Shown here: in pieces, positions 16,244-26,100 of the stretch | How positions within the stretch are numbered: position 1 is the stretch's first letter | How the letters are laid out: each line of letters begins with the position of its first letter | Assembly: GCF_013304735.1 (NCBI RefSeq) | Contig: NZ_JAAITI010000011.1 | Coordinates: 1 to 64,000, forward strand | DNA: 64,000 bases | Direction of reading: 5' to 3' | Source of the DNA: Blautia luti | Lineage (GTDB): Bacteria; Bacillota; Clostridia; Lachnospirales; Lachnospiraceae | Notes under the pieces: model-generated | The model's input: only the letters and a program-made list of their open reading frames with translations | What the model was told of the DNA's origin: nothing | The model's database searches: none | Made by a program: the position numbers and the translations under genes

Positions 16244-17896
16244 ATGGCTTATACGGTAAAACAATTATTAGAATCGAAACAATTTCCTGATATGAGATTA
16301 GTGACATGTAAAGAAAATCTGAATCAGGAAATTAAAGGTATACGAATTATCGAAATAGAAGATATGGAAAGATATCTGACTGGAGGAGAGCTTCTTCTTA
16401 CAAATATGAAAGTGTATTTCGGAGAAACGGACAGAGAGTTTCGGAAACATTTGAATGAACTGGAGAAGAAACAGGTCAGTGGATTTATTATAAAGCAGCA
16501 TCCGGACATGGTACAGAAAGTCAATTATTATGATATTTTATTAAAGTTTTGTTCGGAACGTAATATTCCAGTGATAGAAATTTCGGAAGATGAGTATTAT
16601 TGGGGTATTATAAAATATGTTATTCTGCAGATCTATGATGAAAATATCGCACGGTTGATTTATTTCAAATTGACACACGACAATATTTCTAACATGTTAT
16701 TGGATGGAGAGGATTTTGAAGATCCAACTAAAAATATTTTGTTTCTATTGTCTTCCATGATTGATAATCCGGTAGCGTTATATTATAGTAACTTAACTTG
16801 CTGTGCGTCCACAACGCAGGATCTGTCTGATTTTGTATTTGAGAAAAATGTTGAGAAATATAAACCGGATATTGTTACCAGATTTGAATACAAAAAACAG
16901 AGAAAAGAGCATACGCAATATATTACAAAAATACATGTGTTAGGCCGAACAGAAATTTATTTGGTAGTCACGGAAGTGAATATGCCATTAACAATACTGG
17001 ACTATATGGCATTGGAAAATGCTGTTATTACTTTACAGTATAGTTTTATGGAAACATATGCTAAAAATGAGATAGAAAAAAAATATCAACGAGATATTGA
17101 ATATAGCTTGCTTAATGGTTTATTAACGGGCGATGAATTGAGTAAAGCTGCAAGAATGCTAAAATTGAAAGATACAGCTCAATATTGTGTGGTAAGTTTT
17201 CATACGATTTCAAGCAATAGCGAAGATTATTATACAAAAGAAGAATTAGAAGAAATCGGAGTGATAGAAGGCGAGATTCAGAGATTACTTCCGGATGAAC
17301 ATATTTACCAGAATCTGAATCAGATTGTGTGTATTCATGAAATTAAGCATGGGGAAACACAAGCAGGGTTCCGGGAAGAAATGGAAAAATTATATCAGAC
17401 AGTACAGAAGCAGATTTTTCACAGAAATAAGACAACGGATTTTCAGATTGGCATTGGAAGTATTGTTAATGGATATGGAGATTTGAAAAAATCTTTTAAG
17501 GATTCAAAGAAAATCATAGACTATATGGATATGTTCAGATATCTCTATGGTGATAAGAATATATCGGTAGCCGATTTTTCTAAGCTCGGTTTTTTCCAGA
17601 TTTTTGAAAAAATCGAAAATCGTGATGAACTGATGGAATATGTGCCAGAGTCACTTGTGAAATTATATTGGTATGATAAAGAACATGATGGAGAACTGAT
17701 TGAAACGTTGCAGGCGTATCTGGACTGTGATAAGAGTGCGAATAAAGCAGCTGAAAAACTCTATGTAAATTATCGTACTCTTTCAGGGCGATTGAAAAAA
17801 ATAAAAGATATTTCCGGCATTGATTTCAAGAATTCTGCTGAGATGCTGGCTGTTAGAAATGGAATCGTTTTATTCAAAATGGCAGAAACACTGTAA
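16244..17896 (+). CDS. PucR/CdaR-type transcriptional regulator of the pilus locus
   Basis: A 550-residue regulator. The N-terminal 120 residues are a PucR domain (YTVKQLLESKQFPDMRLV, then GGELLLTNMKVYFG). The C-terminal 60 residues are the PucR-type helix-turn-helix (LQAYLDCDKSANKAAEKLYV, then NYRTLSGRLKKIKDISGIDF). The middle holds a GGDEF-like-fold linker typical of CdaR proteins (IGIGSIVNGYGDLKKSFKDS). The ATG follows GAGGTG. It is driven by the G-tract promoter and has its own terminator, and the pilus operon starts directly downstream in the same direction. I infer that it activates that operon; the ligand is unknown. Confidence 0.85.
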   Translation: MAYTVKQLLESKQFPDMRLVTCKENLNQEIKGIRIIEIEDMERYLTGGELLLTNMKVYFGETDREFRKHLNELEKKQVSGFIIKQHPDMVQKVNYYDILLKFCSERNIPVIEISEDEYYWGIIKYVILQIYDENIARLIYFKLTHDNISNMLLDGEDFEDPTKNILFLLSSMIDNPVALYYSNLTCCASTTQDLSDFVFEKNVEKYKPDIVTRFEYKKQRKEHTQYITKIHVLGRTEIYLVVTEVNMPLTILDYMALENAVITLQYSFMETYAKNEIEKKYQRDIEYSLLNGLLTGDELSKAARMLKLKDTAQYCVVSFHTISSNSEDYYTKEELEEIGVIEGEIQRLLPDEHIYQNLNQIVCIHEIKHGETQAGFREEMEKLYQTVQKQIFHRNKTTDFQIGIGSIVNGYGDLKKSFKDSKKIIDYMDMFRYLYGDKNISVADFSKLGFFQIFEKIENRDELMEYVPESLVKLYWYDKEHDGELIETLQAYLDCDKSANKAAEKLYVNYRTLSGRLKKIKDISGIDFKNSAEMLAVRNGIVLFKMAETL

Positions 17897-17903
17897 TTCA
17901 AAG

Positions 17904-17939
17904 AGAAACTATATCTCTATGGTATGGTTTCTTTTTTTT
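17904..17939 (+). terminator. terminator of the PucR-type regulator gene
   Basis: AGAAACTATA pairs with TATGGTTTCT (10 bp, one G-T pair) and is followed by eight T. Confidence 0.8.
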
Positions 17940-17954
17940 GCGAAAAACCGATAA

Positions 17955-18032
17955 CTACAAATTTTTTGTAGCAAAACGTGAAAATATCTTCCTATTCTCT
18001 GTATTATTTTTGCAAAAAACAAGTGCTATACT
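17955..18032 (+). promoter_or_regulatory. candidate pilus-operon promoter and upstream dyad
   Basis: CTACAAA at 17955-17961 and TTTGTAG at 17965-17971 form a perfect 7-bp dyad. Downstream, TATACT at 18027-18032 is a fair -10 but has no good -35 at 16-18 bases. A weak -35 with an upstream dyad is what an activator-dependent promoter would look like. That the PucR-type protein binds here is inference. Confidence 0.4.
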
Positions 18033-18092
18033 TTAACCAGTACATAAAAGGATACCTTGATTATCTAAGTTGATATGAAGCAGGAATGAAAC

Positions 18093-18644
18093 ATGAAAAA
18101 GAAACAGGTTGAGAAAGAACAGAATAATGAGAAACAGCTTCCCAGACAGGAAACGACACTGGGAGAAGATATCTTTCAACTGTTATTGAAGATTGTTCTT
18201 ATCATTTTGGCAGTCATCCTTGTTTTTACATTTATGTACGGGATGGCGAGAATCAATGACGTATCTATGAAACCAGCAATAAAAGATGGTGATCTGGTCA
18301 TGTATTATCGACTGGACAAGCGTTTTGTGTCCGGTGATATTGCAGTATTTAAGAAAGATGGCAGAACAACCACAGGCAGGGTCGTAGCAGTCGCAGGTGA
18401 TACCGTAGATATAACAAAAGACGGTTTGATGATTAACGGTGCTACGCAGATTTCACAGGATATTTATTTTGACACCACACAGTTTCAAAATGGAGTTGAC
18501 TTTCCAATCACTGTTGGCGAAGGTCAGATATTTGTACTGGGTGATAACAGACCGGAAGCGTCAGACAGCAGAATCTATGGCTGTATTAATATTAAAGACG
18601 TCAAAGGAAAAGCGATTGCGGTTATTCGGACCAGAGGACTCTAA
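18093..18644 (+). CDS. signal-peptidase-like pilus assembly protein (SipA type), catalytic Lys missing
   Basis: A 183-residue type I signal peptidase fold with one N-terminal membrane helix (residues about 27-50). The box with the nucleophile serine is intact (NDVSMKPAIKDGD), as is the terminal GDNRPEASDSR box. The position of the general-base lysine, usually KR-x-x-G-x-PGD, reads TTGRVVAVAGD, with Gly in place of Lys. Pilus-linked SipA of streptococci also lacks catalytic residues and acts as an assembly chaperone. By analogy this one probably assists pilin handling rather than cleaving signal peptides. It is the first gene of the pilus cluster. Confidence 0.82.
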   Translation: MKKKQVEKEQNNEKQLPRQETTLGEDIFQLLLKIVLIILAVILVFTFMYGMARINDVSMKPAIKDGDLVMYYRLDKRFVSGDIAVFKKDGRTTTGRVVAVAGDTVDITKDGLMINGATQISQDIYFDTTQFQNGVDFPITVGEGQIFVLGDNRPEASDSRIYGCINIKDVKGKAIAVIRTRGL

Positions 18645-18703
18645 TCTCCTCCTCCGTTAATCAAATAAAAACAAACAATATTATTTACAAGGGAGGAATC
18701 ATT

Positions 18704-19849
18704 ATGAGCATGAACAAAATGTTCAAAAAAGTGCTCGCAGTTGTTGCTGCTGGTGCCATGACGATGGGAATGGCAATGCCAACATTTGCGGCAGATCCGG
18801 GCAAGACAACGGAGGCATGGATTACTAAGACCTACAATACAGAGGCCGGAAAGGCTGAGAAGTTTAGCTTTACAGCAGAGCAGGTCAAGACAGGAACTGG
18901 TATAATTACAACAGATGCAGCGGTTACTATGCCGGAGATATCATTTACCGATACTGAAACAGGAAAAACTTCTAGGAGAGGTAAGATTACATTTCCGACA
19001 TATCCAGAAGCAGGAAAGTATGAGTATACTGTAAAAGAGATACAGACAGCAGATCCAGCAGTAGTCAACGGTGATCATGAAAAAATGATCATGTCAGGGG
19101 CTGAGTATACAATGGATGTATATGTTACAGATGGTGCAACTGGTACAGAAATTTCTAATATCGTTGTAAATAAAGTGAAAGATGATGCAGGTCAGACAGA
19201 AACTGGTAAAGTAGATATTGGAAATACCGATACTAATACTTTCAACTTTACTAACACTTATGTACAGGAAGCTGGTACAGGTACAGATCCTACAGATCCA
19301 GATCCGACTTATAATAAGTTTGGCTCTTTGAATGTGTCTAAAAAGATTGTTAATGCAAATGGTACAACAACAACTCCTGACGATGAGTTCGCTTTCACAG
19401 CAACATTTGCATTCCCGGATGGAACAGATGCAAACACACTTGGCGGAATCAAGGCTGCTAATGGAGATACTGTTACATCTGTTGAGGGCGGAACATACAC
19501 ATTCAAGTTGAAAGCAAATGAAAACATGAAGTTCACTGGTGTTCCAGTAGGAACAACAATTACTGTAAAAGAGTCTGCAGCTAAAAACTATAAAGGTAGT
19601 GCTGAAATCACTATCAATGGTACTAAGCTGACTCCTGTTGCTGAAACATCATACAACAGAGAACTTACAGCAGTAAATAGTCAGAAATTAGGTCAGAAAC
19701 AGAATACCGTTGATGTAACCAATACATACAACGATGTACCTGTAACTGGTATCATCATGAACACTCTTCCATACGTTCTGATGATTGCACTTTGCGGTGT
19801 AGCACTGATCGCTTTTGTAGGATTCAAACGCAGAAGATTACAGAAATAA
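18704..19849 (+). CDS. major pilin backbone protein, sortase-anchored
   Basis: A 381-residue secreted protein. A signal peptide (VLAVVAAGAMTMGMAMPTFA) is followed by two FctA/T-antigen-like pilin isopeptide domains. The first is at about residues 35-190 (KFSFTAEQ, FNFTNTY) and the second at about 205-340 (NVSKKIVNANG, FAFTATF, VDVTNTYND). The sorting signal is VPVTG, then a hydrophobic helix and a KRRRLQK tail. The paired Lys strands and terminal NTY strands fit isopeptide-bonded pilin folds. A GGGAGG site precedes the ATG. The strong site and the partial terminator behind the gene suggest it is made in excess over the sortase, as expected of a shaft subunit. Confidence 0.9.
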   Translation: MSMNKMFKKVLAVVAAGAMTMGMAMPTFAADPGKTTEAWITKTYNTEAGKAEKFSFTAEQVKTGTGIITTDAAVTMPEISFTDTETGKTSRRGKITFPTYPEAGKYEYTVKEIQTADPAVVNGDHEKMIMSGAEYTMDVYVTDGATGTEISNIVVNKVKDDAGQTETGKVDIGNTDTNTFNFTNTYVQEAGTGTDPTDPDPTYNKFGSLNVSKKIVNANGTTTTPDDEFAFTATFAFPDGTDANTLGGIKAANGDTVTSVEGGTYTFKLKANENMKFTGVPVGTTITVKESAAKNYKGSAEITINGTKLTPVAETSYNRELTAVNSQKLGQKQNTVDVTNTYNDVPVTGIIMNTLPYVLMIALCGVALIAFVGFKRRRLQK

Positions 19850-19871
19850 TAAAATATAGCAACCAGGAAAG

Positions 19872-19908
19872 GGGATGTGTGCGGCGTTGCTCCGCCGCAT
19901 CCCTTTTT
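19872..19908 (+). terminator. partial terminator between pilin and sortase genes
   Basis: TGCGGCG pairs with CGCCGCA, extended by GGGA/TCCC across a four-base bulge, then TTTTT. It probably reduces but does not abolish read-through, giving more pilin than sortase transcript. Confidence 0.6.
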
Positions 19909-19991
19909 GCTAATTTTGCGAGCAAATTGGTCAGATGAACCAGTTTTGATAAATATAAAAGAAACAGAAATGGTGAAAGGAACTTGTACAT

Positions 19992-20912
19992 ATGCTTCGG
20001 ATGAAGAAAGTGCTGAAAGGAATTATCAGAGGATTAGACCATATTGTAAACTTCACAGCCTTATCGCTGATTCTTGCAGCCATGTTTCTCTCAGGTTATA
20101 TGCTGTGGGACTCCCACCAGGTATACCAGACAGCAGATGCAAAGAACTATGAAGCATATATTCCGACAGAAAAGAATACAAAATCTTTTGAAGAATTACA
20201 GAAAATCAATCCGGATGTGATTGGATGGATACGAGTGAATGACACAAATATCAATTATCCACTGGTGCAGACGGACAATGATGATACTTATATGAATACA
20301 GATGCGGAAGGAAACTATTCCTTAAGCGGAGCAATCTTTTTACATTGTGCAAATAAGCCGGATTTTTCGGATTTTGATAATATTATATATGGTCACCATA
20401 TGGAAAAGCACATGATGTTTGGAGATATCGGTGAATTTACAAATGAACAGTATTTCAACGAACATCCATATGGAAATCTGTTCTTTGATGGAAAAAATCA
20501 TGGAATTGAATTCTACGCATTGTTACAGGTAGATGCTTATAATGAGACGATTTTCAATGTGTGTCTGGACACACCAGAAGCGAAACAGGAGTATCTGCAG
20601 GAAATCGAGAACAATGTTTTATATAAAAGAGATATGAATATAACGGAAGATGATCATCTGGTTTTGCTGACCACCTGTACATCGGATATGACAAATGGAA
20701 GAAATATCCTGATGGGACGCTTAACAGATCAGATATATCCGGAAAAAGAAAAAGCCAAAAACGTAGGTACAGGAATTGATGAACTGAAAAATGCAGTAGG
20801 AAAAGTGCCAGTTATTGTATGGTTTATCCTGATTGTCCTTGTACTGATGCTGATAGCAAGACAGATAGAAAAGAAAAGAAACAAGAAGAAAGAAGGAGAG
20901 GGAGAAGCATGA
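19992..20912 (+). CDS. class B sortase (pilin polymerase)
   Basis: A 306-residue membrane-anchored transpeptidase. An N-terminal helix (residues about 20-42) precedes the SrtB domain. Catalytic residues are visible: His in YGHH (H135/H136), Cys229 in LLTTCTSD and Arg237 in NGR. A second helix (about 268-288) ends in a Lys/Glu tail. SrtB-type pilin polymerases are common in gut Clostridia. It lies between two sorting-signal proteins and presumably joins the major pilin through its VPVTG signal. The stop overlaps the next start (ATGA). Confidence 0.92.
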   Translation: MLRMKKVLKGIIRGLDHIVNFTALSLILAAMFLSGYMLWDSHQVYQTADAKNYEAYIPTEKNTKSFEELQKINPDVIGWIRVNDTNINYPLVQTDNDDTYMNTDAEGNYSLSGAIFLHCANKPDFSDFDNIIYGHHMEKHMMFGDIGEFTNEQYFNEHPYGNLFFDGKNHGIEFYALLQVDAYNETIFNVCLDTPEAKQEYLQEIENNVLYKRDMNITEDDHLVLLTTCTSDMTNGRNILMGRLTDQIYPEKEKAKNVGTGIDELKNAVGKVPVIVWFILIVLVLMLIARQIEKKRNKKKEGEGEA

Positions 20913-21589
20913 GAACAACACGTTTGACAAAAATAGCCATGGTTATATTCCTGTCCATGATATTCTTTCTGGGTGTTCAAAAACCAGTACTGGCAGCTGG
21001 CAAAAACACAACAGTGAAAATACCAGTGGAACAGATATTTGAAGTAAACAATTCTGCAGATGCTGACAAAACAGGCTCTTATGTTTTAATAGCAGATCAG
21101 ATACAAAATCCAATGCCGGAGGGAAGCAATAGAAGAACATTTACCTGGAATATGAGTGGTAATTCTTCTACAGAGCTGATTATGAATGTCGGACAGGCAG
21201 GAGAATATCATTACAAGCTGTACCAGGCAACAGAGAATAAAGAAAATTATACATATGATTCAAAAACCTATGATGTAACGATTGAAGGATTCTTTGATTC
21301 CAATAATGAACTGATGGCGGTAACAGTGGTCAAAAATGAAAATGGAGATAAAGTATCGAAGGTTTCATTCAAAAACTCGTATACCGGTCAAACTGGTAAA
21401 AATCAAAACCCGGTTCCATCTTCCCCAAGATCAAAGGATATTATTCATAATGGTTCGCCGGTAAAGACAGGTGATGATAGTCCGGTTGCAGGCTATTTGT
21501 TCTTATTCTTTGGCTCAGTTATCTGCCTTTGCGGATTACTCATGGAGAAGCAGAAGAACAGGAAGGAAGATGCGAAAAATGAGGCATAA
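20909..21589 (+). CDS. minor pilin / FctA-domain surface protein
   Basis: A 226-residue secreted protein. Its signal peptide (MVIFLSMIFFLGVQKPVLAA) is followed by one FctA-type pilin domain (TVKIPVEQIFEVNNS, RTFTWNMSG, VSFKNSYTG). A Pro/Ser linker leads to a sorting-like end, VKTGDDSPVAG, then a membrane helix and charged tail. The sorting motif departs from LPXTG, so anchoring by the neighbouring class B sortase is inferred. The start overlaps the sortase stop by four bases. A basal or ancillary pilus subunit is the likely role. Confidence 0.8.
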   Translation: MRTTRLTKIAMVIFLSMIFFLGVQKPVLAAGKNTTVKIPVEQIFEVNNSADADKTGSYVLIADQIQNPMPEGSNRRTFTWNMSGNSSTELIMNVGQAGEYHYKLYQATENKENYTYDSKTYDVTIEGFFDSNNELMAVTVVKNENGDKVSKVSFKNSYTGQTGKNQNPVPSSPRSKDIIHNGSPVKTGDDSPVAGYLFLFFGSVICLCGLLMEKQKNRKEDAKNEA

Positions 21590-21707
21590 GAATTGGAAAA
21601 CATATTTGAAAATAGCATGTTCCTGGCTTCTAATCTTTTCTGATTCTTCCTTTTTCAATCAATGAGTTTATGTACGGAACAAAGAAAAGAGAGAGAGGTG
21701 AGCACTT

Positions 21708-23156
21708 ATGCAGCTTACTAATACAACGGATTATGCAATCAGGATTGTCTGTTATTTGGCAATAAAAAAGCGCAGGGTTACAACGGCAAAATTAGCTTCT
21801 GAATTAAAGATTCCGGAGAGCTATATTCCAAAAATCACAAAGCAGTTAAAAAAAGAGAAGATTATTTCAGCTTCTGAAGGTATCAGTGGAGGATATGCCC
21901 TTGCCAAAAATCCAGAAAAAATTTCTTTATTTGATGTCATATCATGTATGGAATCAACAATGGCAATCAGTCGCTGTCTTGAAAAGGATGGATTTTGCTC
22001 CAGAAACTATACGGATTGCTGTAAAGTACATCAAGTCTTATTGGACTTACAGAACACTTACAATAACCGATTAGAAAATGTGAAAATCTCTGATATTATC
22101 AGACCGGGGAAAGATGAATATTTTGGGCGATTTTATATCATTCTGAAAGTTAATTTAGCGGAAAACAGTTATGAATGTATCTATTCTCATAACAGGGGGA
22201 TTTATGATGATGTAAAAACTGCAGGAACATATGATGATTTTCTGAAAGTATATTGTGAAAAATATGTATGTGAAAAAGATTGTGAAAAACTGCAGGAATT
22301 TTTGAAAAGCGATTCGTTGACAGAGCATTTGAAAAAGGGCTGTTCAGAAGAAGATATCGTTTATCAAAGAAGAAGCGAGAAAAACTCAGAGACTTATGTT
22401 TGGATGGAAGTAAAAAGATTTGTGGATGAAAATGAGAAAACTGCTGTTATTACATTCCATAATGCAAAAGTTATCCCTAACACAATTGTAAATATGGAAC
22501 GGGAATTAAGACAAAAAGCACAGGATGAGACAAAACAGTATTGGAAAATGGTTTCGCTTCTGGCTGCAGTGTTGAATCACAATAATCTTATAGAAACAGA
22601 ACATCAGGATGATATCTGTTTTTATACAAAACAAGTGTATCTTCAACTACAGAAAAACTATCCGGAGTATGGGATTACAGAGGAAGAAATAGAAAATGTC
22701 TCTCATCTGGCTCCAATTCATGATATTGGAAAAATCCGTGTGCCGATAGAGATATTGAACAAAAACGGTAAATTAACAGCTGATGAGATGGAAATTGTAA
22801 AGCAGCATCCTCTTACAGGGGCAGAGATGACATTGCGGTTTCCACAAGGAACTACGACAGAAAAACTTAATAAGTATAGCTATGAAATATGCAGATATCA
22901 CCATGAAAGATATGATGGATCTGGTTACCCGGATGGACTAAAAGGTGATGAAATACCACTTTGTGCTCAGATAGTAGGCCTTGTGGATGCTTATGATGCA
23001 TTGGTCAGTGTACGCCCCTATAAAAGAAAATTAAAGCATGAAGAAGCCATAAGAATGATTGCCAACGGTGAATGTGGTGTATTTTCAAAAAAACTATTGC
23101 AGTGCTTTATAGCAGCGGCAATGCAGAAGAAATGGATAAAAAAGGCAGATAGTTGA
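21708..23156 (+). CDS. Rrf2-type HTH fused to HD-GYP c-di-GMP phosphodiesterase domain
   Basis: A 482-residue fusion. Residues 1-130 are an Rrf2/IscR-like winged helix (MQLTNTTDYAIRIVCYLA, GISGGYALAKNP) with C90, C97, C105 and H108. This spacing is close to the IscR cluster ligands. Residues about 140-270 look like a PAS-like sensor (FYIILKVNLAENSYECIYS). Residues about 290-475 are a complete HD-GYP domain with HDIGK (H338/D339) and HHERYDGSGYP (from H398). It could therefore sense iron-sulfur or redox state, bind DNA and hydrolyse c-di-GMP. It sits between pilin and adhesin genes, pointing to pilus or adhesion control. Confidence 0.85.
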   Translation: MQLTNTTDYAIRIVCYLAIKKRRVTTAKLASELKIPESYIPKITKQLKKEKIISASEGISGGYALAKNPEKISLFDVISCMESTMAISRCLEKDGFCSRNYTDCCKVHQVLLDLQNTYNNRLENVKISDIIRPGKDEYFGRFYIILKVNLAENSYECIYSHNRGIYDDVKTAGTYDDFLKVYCEKYVCEKDCEKLQEFLKSDSLTEHLKKGCSEEDIVYQRRSEKNSETYVWMEVKRFVDENEKTAVITFHNAKVIPNTIVNMERELRQKAQDETKQYWKMVSLLAAVLNHNNLIETEHQDDICFYTKQVYLQLQKNYPEYGITEEEIENVSHLAPIHDIGKIRVPIEILNKNGKLTADEMEIVKQHPLTGAEMTLRFPQGTTTEKLNKYSYEICRYHHERYDGSGYPDGLKGDEIPLCAQIVGLVDAYDALVSVRPYKRKLKHEEAIRMIANGECGVFSKKLLQCFIAAAMQKKWIKKADS

Positions 23157-23189
23157 GAAAAGTAAAATATGTTTTTAGGAGGAATTTGT

Positions 23190-26100
23190 GTGAAGAGGAA
23201 AAAGAGATGGCTAAGATGGATAGCCTGGACACTTTTATTGGTTTTGTGCATGAATAGCGCAGGAACGACAGTTTTGGCAGTTTCAGTGGAAGAAGAGAAT
23301 ATTCCAAATATAAATAGTACTCAAGAGGGTGAAATGCGCACAGAAGATTTTATTCCGGAGGAAAGTACATCATTGTCGGAAGAGACGTCGAAAGAAGAAA
23401 ATACTTCGCCATCAGAAGAGACTCCTGGAGAGGAAATCACCCCGCCATTAGAAGAGACTCCTGGAGAGGAAATCACCCCGCCATTAGAAGAGATTCCGGA
23501 GGAAGAAATTACTCCATCCCAGGGAGAGCTTTCAGAAGAAGAAAAAGCCTTCGAGGAGCAGATTGCACAAGAGGAATCACCGAAACTTCAGGAGATTTCC
23601 GAAGGCTTTGATATTGATTTCTATGTCATTATCGACGGAAACAAGGTAAAGCTTCAGCATAATGACATTACTGGCATTGCAACATGGAAAGACGGAAGAA
23701 CTACCTATTATGGTGTTTCCATGGAGGACCTGCTTCTGATATATGAAGAATTTGGATTTGTGAAAAATGGTGAGAATCAGAATCCGGATGCAAATAATAA
23801 GTTTGTATCTGCATACCGGGGAAAAAGCGGGATAGAATACGGAAAAGTTTATACAGACACAGAATCCGGAAAGACATATGTTTCTTACAATTATGGACAG
23901 AATAAACAAGGGGAAGCGATAGATGTTTACTACCTTCCAAATGGAAAAGGCGTTGCATTAAATTTAAAAGATTCTGTAAAAAAGGACAACTCGTTTTATT
24001 CCGTAGAGGTAAAGGGAGAAGGGCAGGATCGGATTCGTTATGCATTAACAGGAACTGTAGTGGAAGAAGCTGTGGCTGATTTTAATCCCCAATTGTCGGA
24101 CCAGACAGACCAGATCGAATGGACCTGTATGGGAACAGATGATAAGGTGATAGATGGTATACGGGAATCAGGGAACCAGACGAGGTTCACAATCGGAAAG
24201 ATCACACAGTCTTATGTGATCCAGAGAGCGGATCAGACAGCCTTTGACATTCAGTTTTATATATATGCAGACAATGAGGTTCGAAAGCTGCCGGCTGATT
24301 CTCTGAAAAAGGTGTATAAATGGAACCGTCAGGGCAGATGCTATTTATCTGTCAGTGATCTTGCTGAGATTTATAGAGAGTTCGGCTTGAATGCAGAGGA
24401 AACACAGTCCGGAAATTATTTTCCATATACAGTCCGTGGTGAGAAGACATTAGCACAGGCGACAGTGGTAACTTATAAAGGACAGCAATATGTATCTTAT
24501 AACCTGGACAAGCAGGAAACAACTGTACCAACAGACGTTTATTATATGCCAAAAGGAGCATCTGATGGCGAAAAAATTCCGGATAATAATTCAGACCAGA
24601 TTAAGCAGAATAAGAACAGTTTCTATTCGGTTACAGTGATCAATCCGGATGGAAATCGAACGGTGAGTTACTATAAGAAAGATTCTGCGGTCACAATTTC
24701 CGTTGATCCAGGAGATACGAAGGAAAGCGACTGGCTTTGTGCCAGTGAGGATGAAAATGAAACAATTTTTCCGGTGAAACAGGGCGATAAACTAACCTTT
24801 TCTATTGGGAAGATAGAGCAACCATATACGGTTGCATGCAGCACTTTTGCACCAGCAACCTTGAACATTAAATTCTATACTTTTGTAAATTATGAGAGAT
24901 ATAATGTTCTAAACGAAGAAATTCCTGTTATAAAAGATACTACAACAAAGCCGGGAACAGTTTATTATTATATTTCTAATGATGAGTTAAAAAAGCATTT
25001 TGAAAAATTTCATTACGATGGTTCTATTCAAAATGGAGCAAAAGAGCGTTTTTATTATTCCAAGAGAGATTACGATACAATCCATAATGCAGGGAAATAC
25101 ACGATAGAAGGTCATGAATGTATTTATATAGGAAAGTCCGGAGAGCCGATGGATGTGTATTACCTGCCAGACGGACAGAATATGATCACCATGAATGCAA
25201 AGACCTTACTCGAACACGACGATGATAGATATAACGGTTTTTACAGTGTGACAGTACAGGATGACGATGGACAGGTTTACAGCCAAACAGCTTTGCGTGA
25301 TCTTCCGGCAATTGATTTTGTTGCAAGAAAGTCAACACTTACAAGAACAGTTAGTACAAAGCCGCGTGTAGAAGAACAAACGCAGGATATAAACTGGGAA
25401 TGCAGAGAGGAAGATGGTACTCTTTCAGCAGTTACATGGAGTAAAAATGAAGAAGAGCATACCATGAGCTTTACTATTAAGCCAGATGATGCAGTACGTC
25501 CATATGTGATTGTTCCTGATAATACAGAAAAACCGGCAGCAACAAAAGAAGCAAATATCAGTTTTTATGTATTTATCGATGGACATTATAAGCTGATAAA
25601 GAACCTCAATGCTGAGCAGCATTACATAATCAAAGCAAACAGTGGCCGAGCCAGTCGTTATTATTTGCGAGCTAAACCAGATGATACGATTTCTAAAATT
25701 TACAGTGAGTTTGGTTTCACTCCGAGCAAGCTGGAGCCCGGCGCAGATCAGAAAGAGAAGATTCTGTTTGGTTATGCGACAGACAGCCGTGTGTTTGTAC
25801 AGCACCCTTATAAGGACAACGATGGTACATGGTATATTCCTGTCCTGAAAAACGGGAAAGATGTATCTGTCTATTATTTCTCACAGCCAAACCCACTGAA
25901 TCCAGACAGAATCGAAAATTATTTTGATCGTTTGACAGGACTTTCTTCTCAGGTTGGGCTGGCAGGAAGACATTTCAGTGTAGAGGGAAGTTTTCATCTG
26001 ATTGAAGTGTTGGATCCACTGAACCTGACCAAAAGAGAGGCGATTAAGAGACAGTATGTAGGCCATGGGGAAGCATATACTGTGGAAGTACCAAAGAGGG

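Noticed and set aside
19877-20152. Open frame between pilin and sortase genes
   Set aside because: It begins inside the hairpin after the pilin gene and runs out of frame through the sortase; no ribosome site.
23415-23486. 36-bp tandem repeats as a CRISPR-like array
   Set aside because: They are contiguous without spacers and in frame within the adhesin gene.
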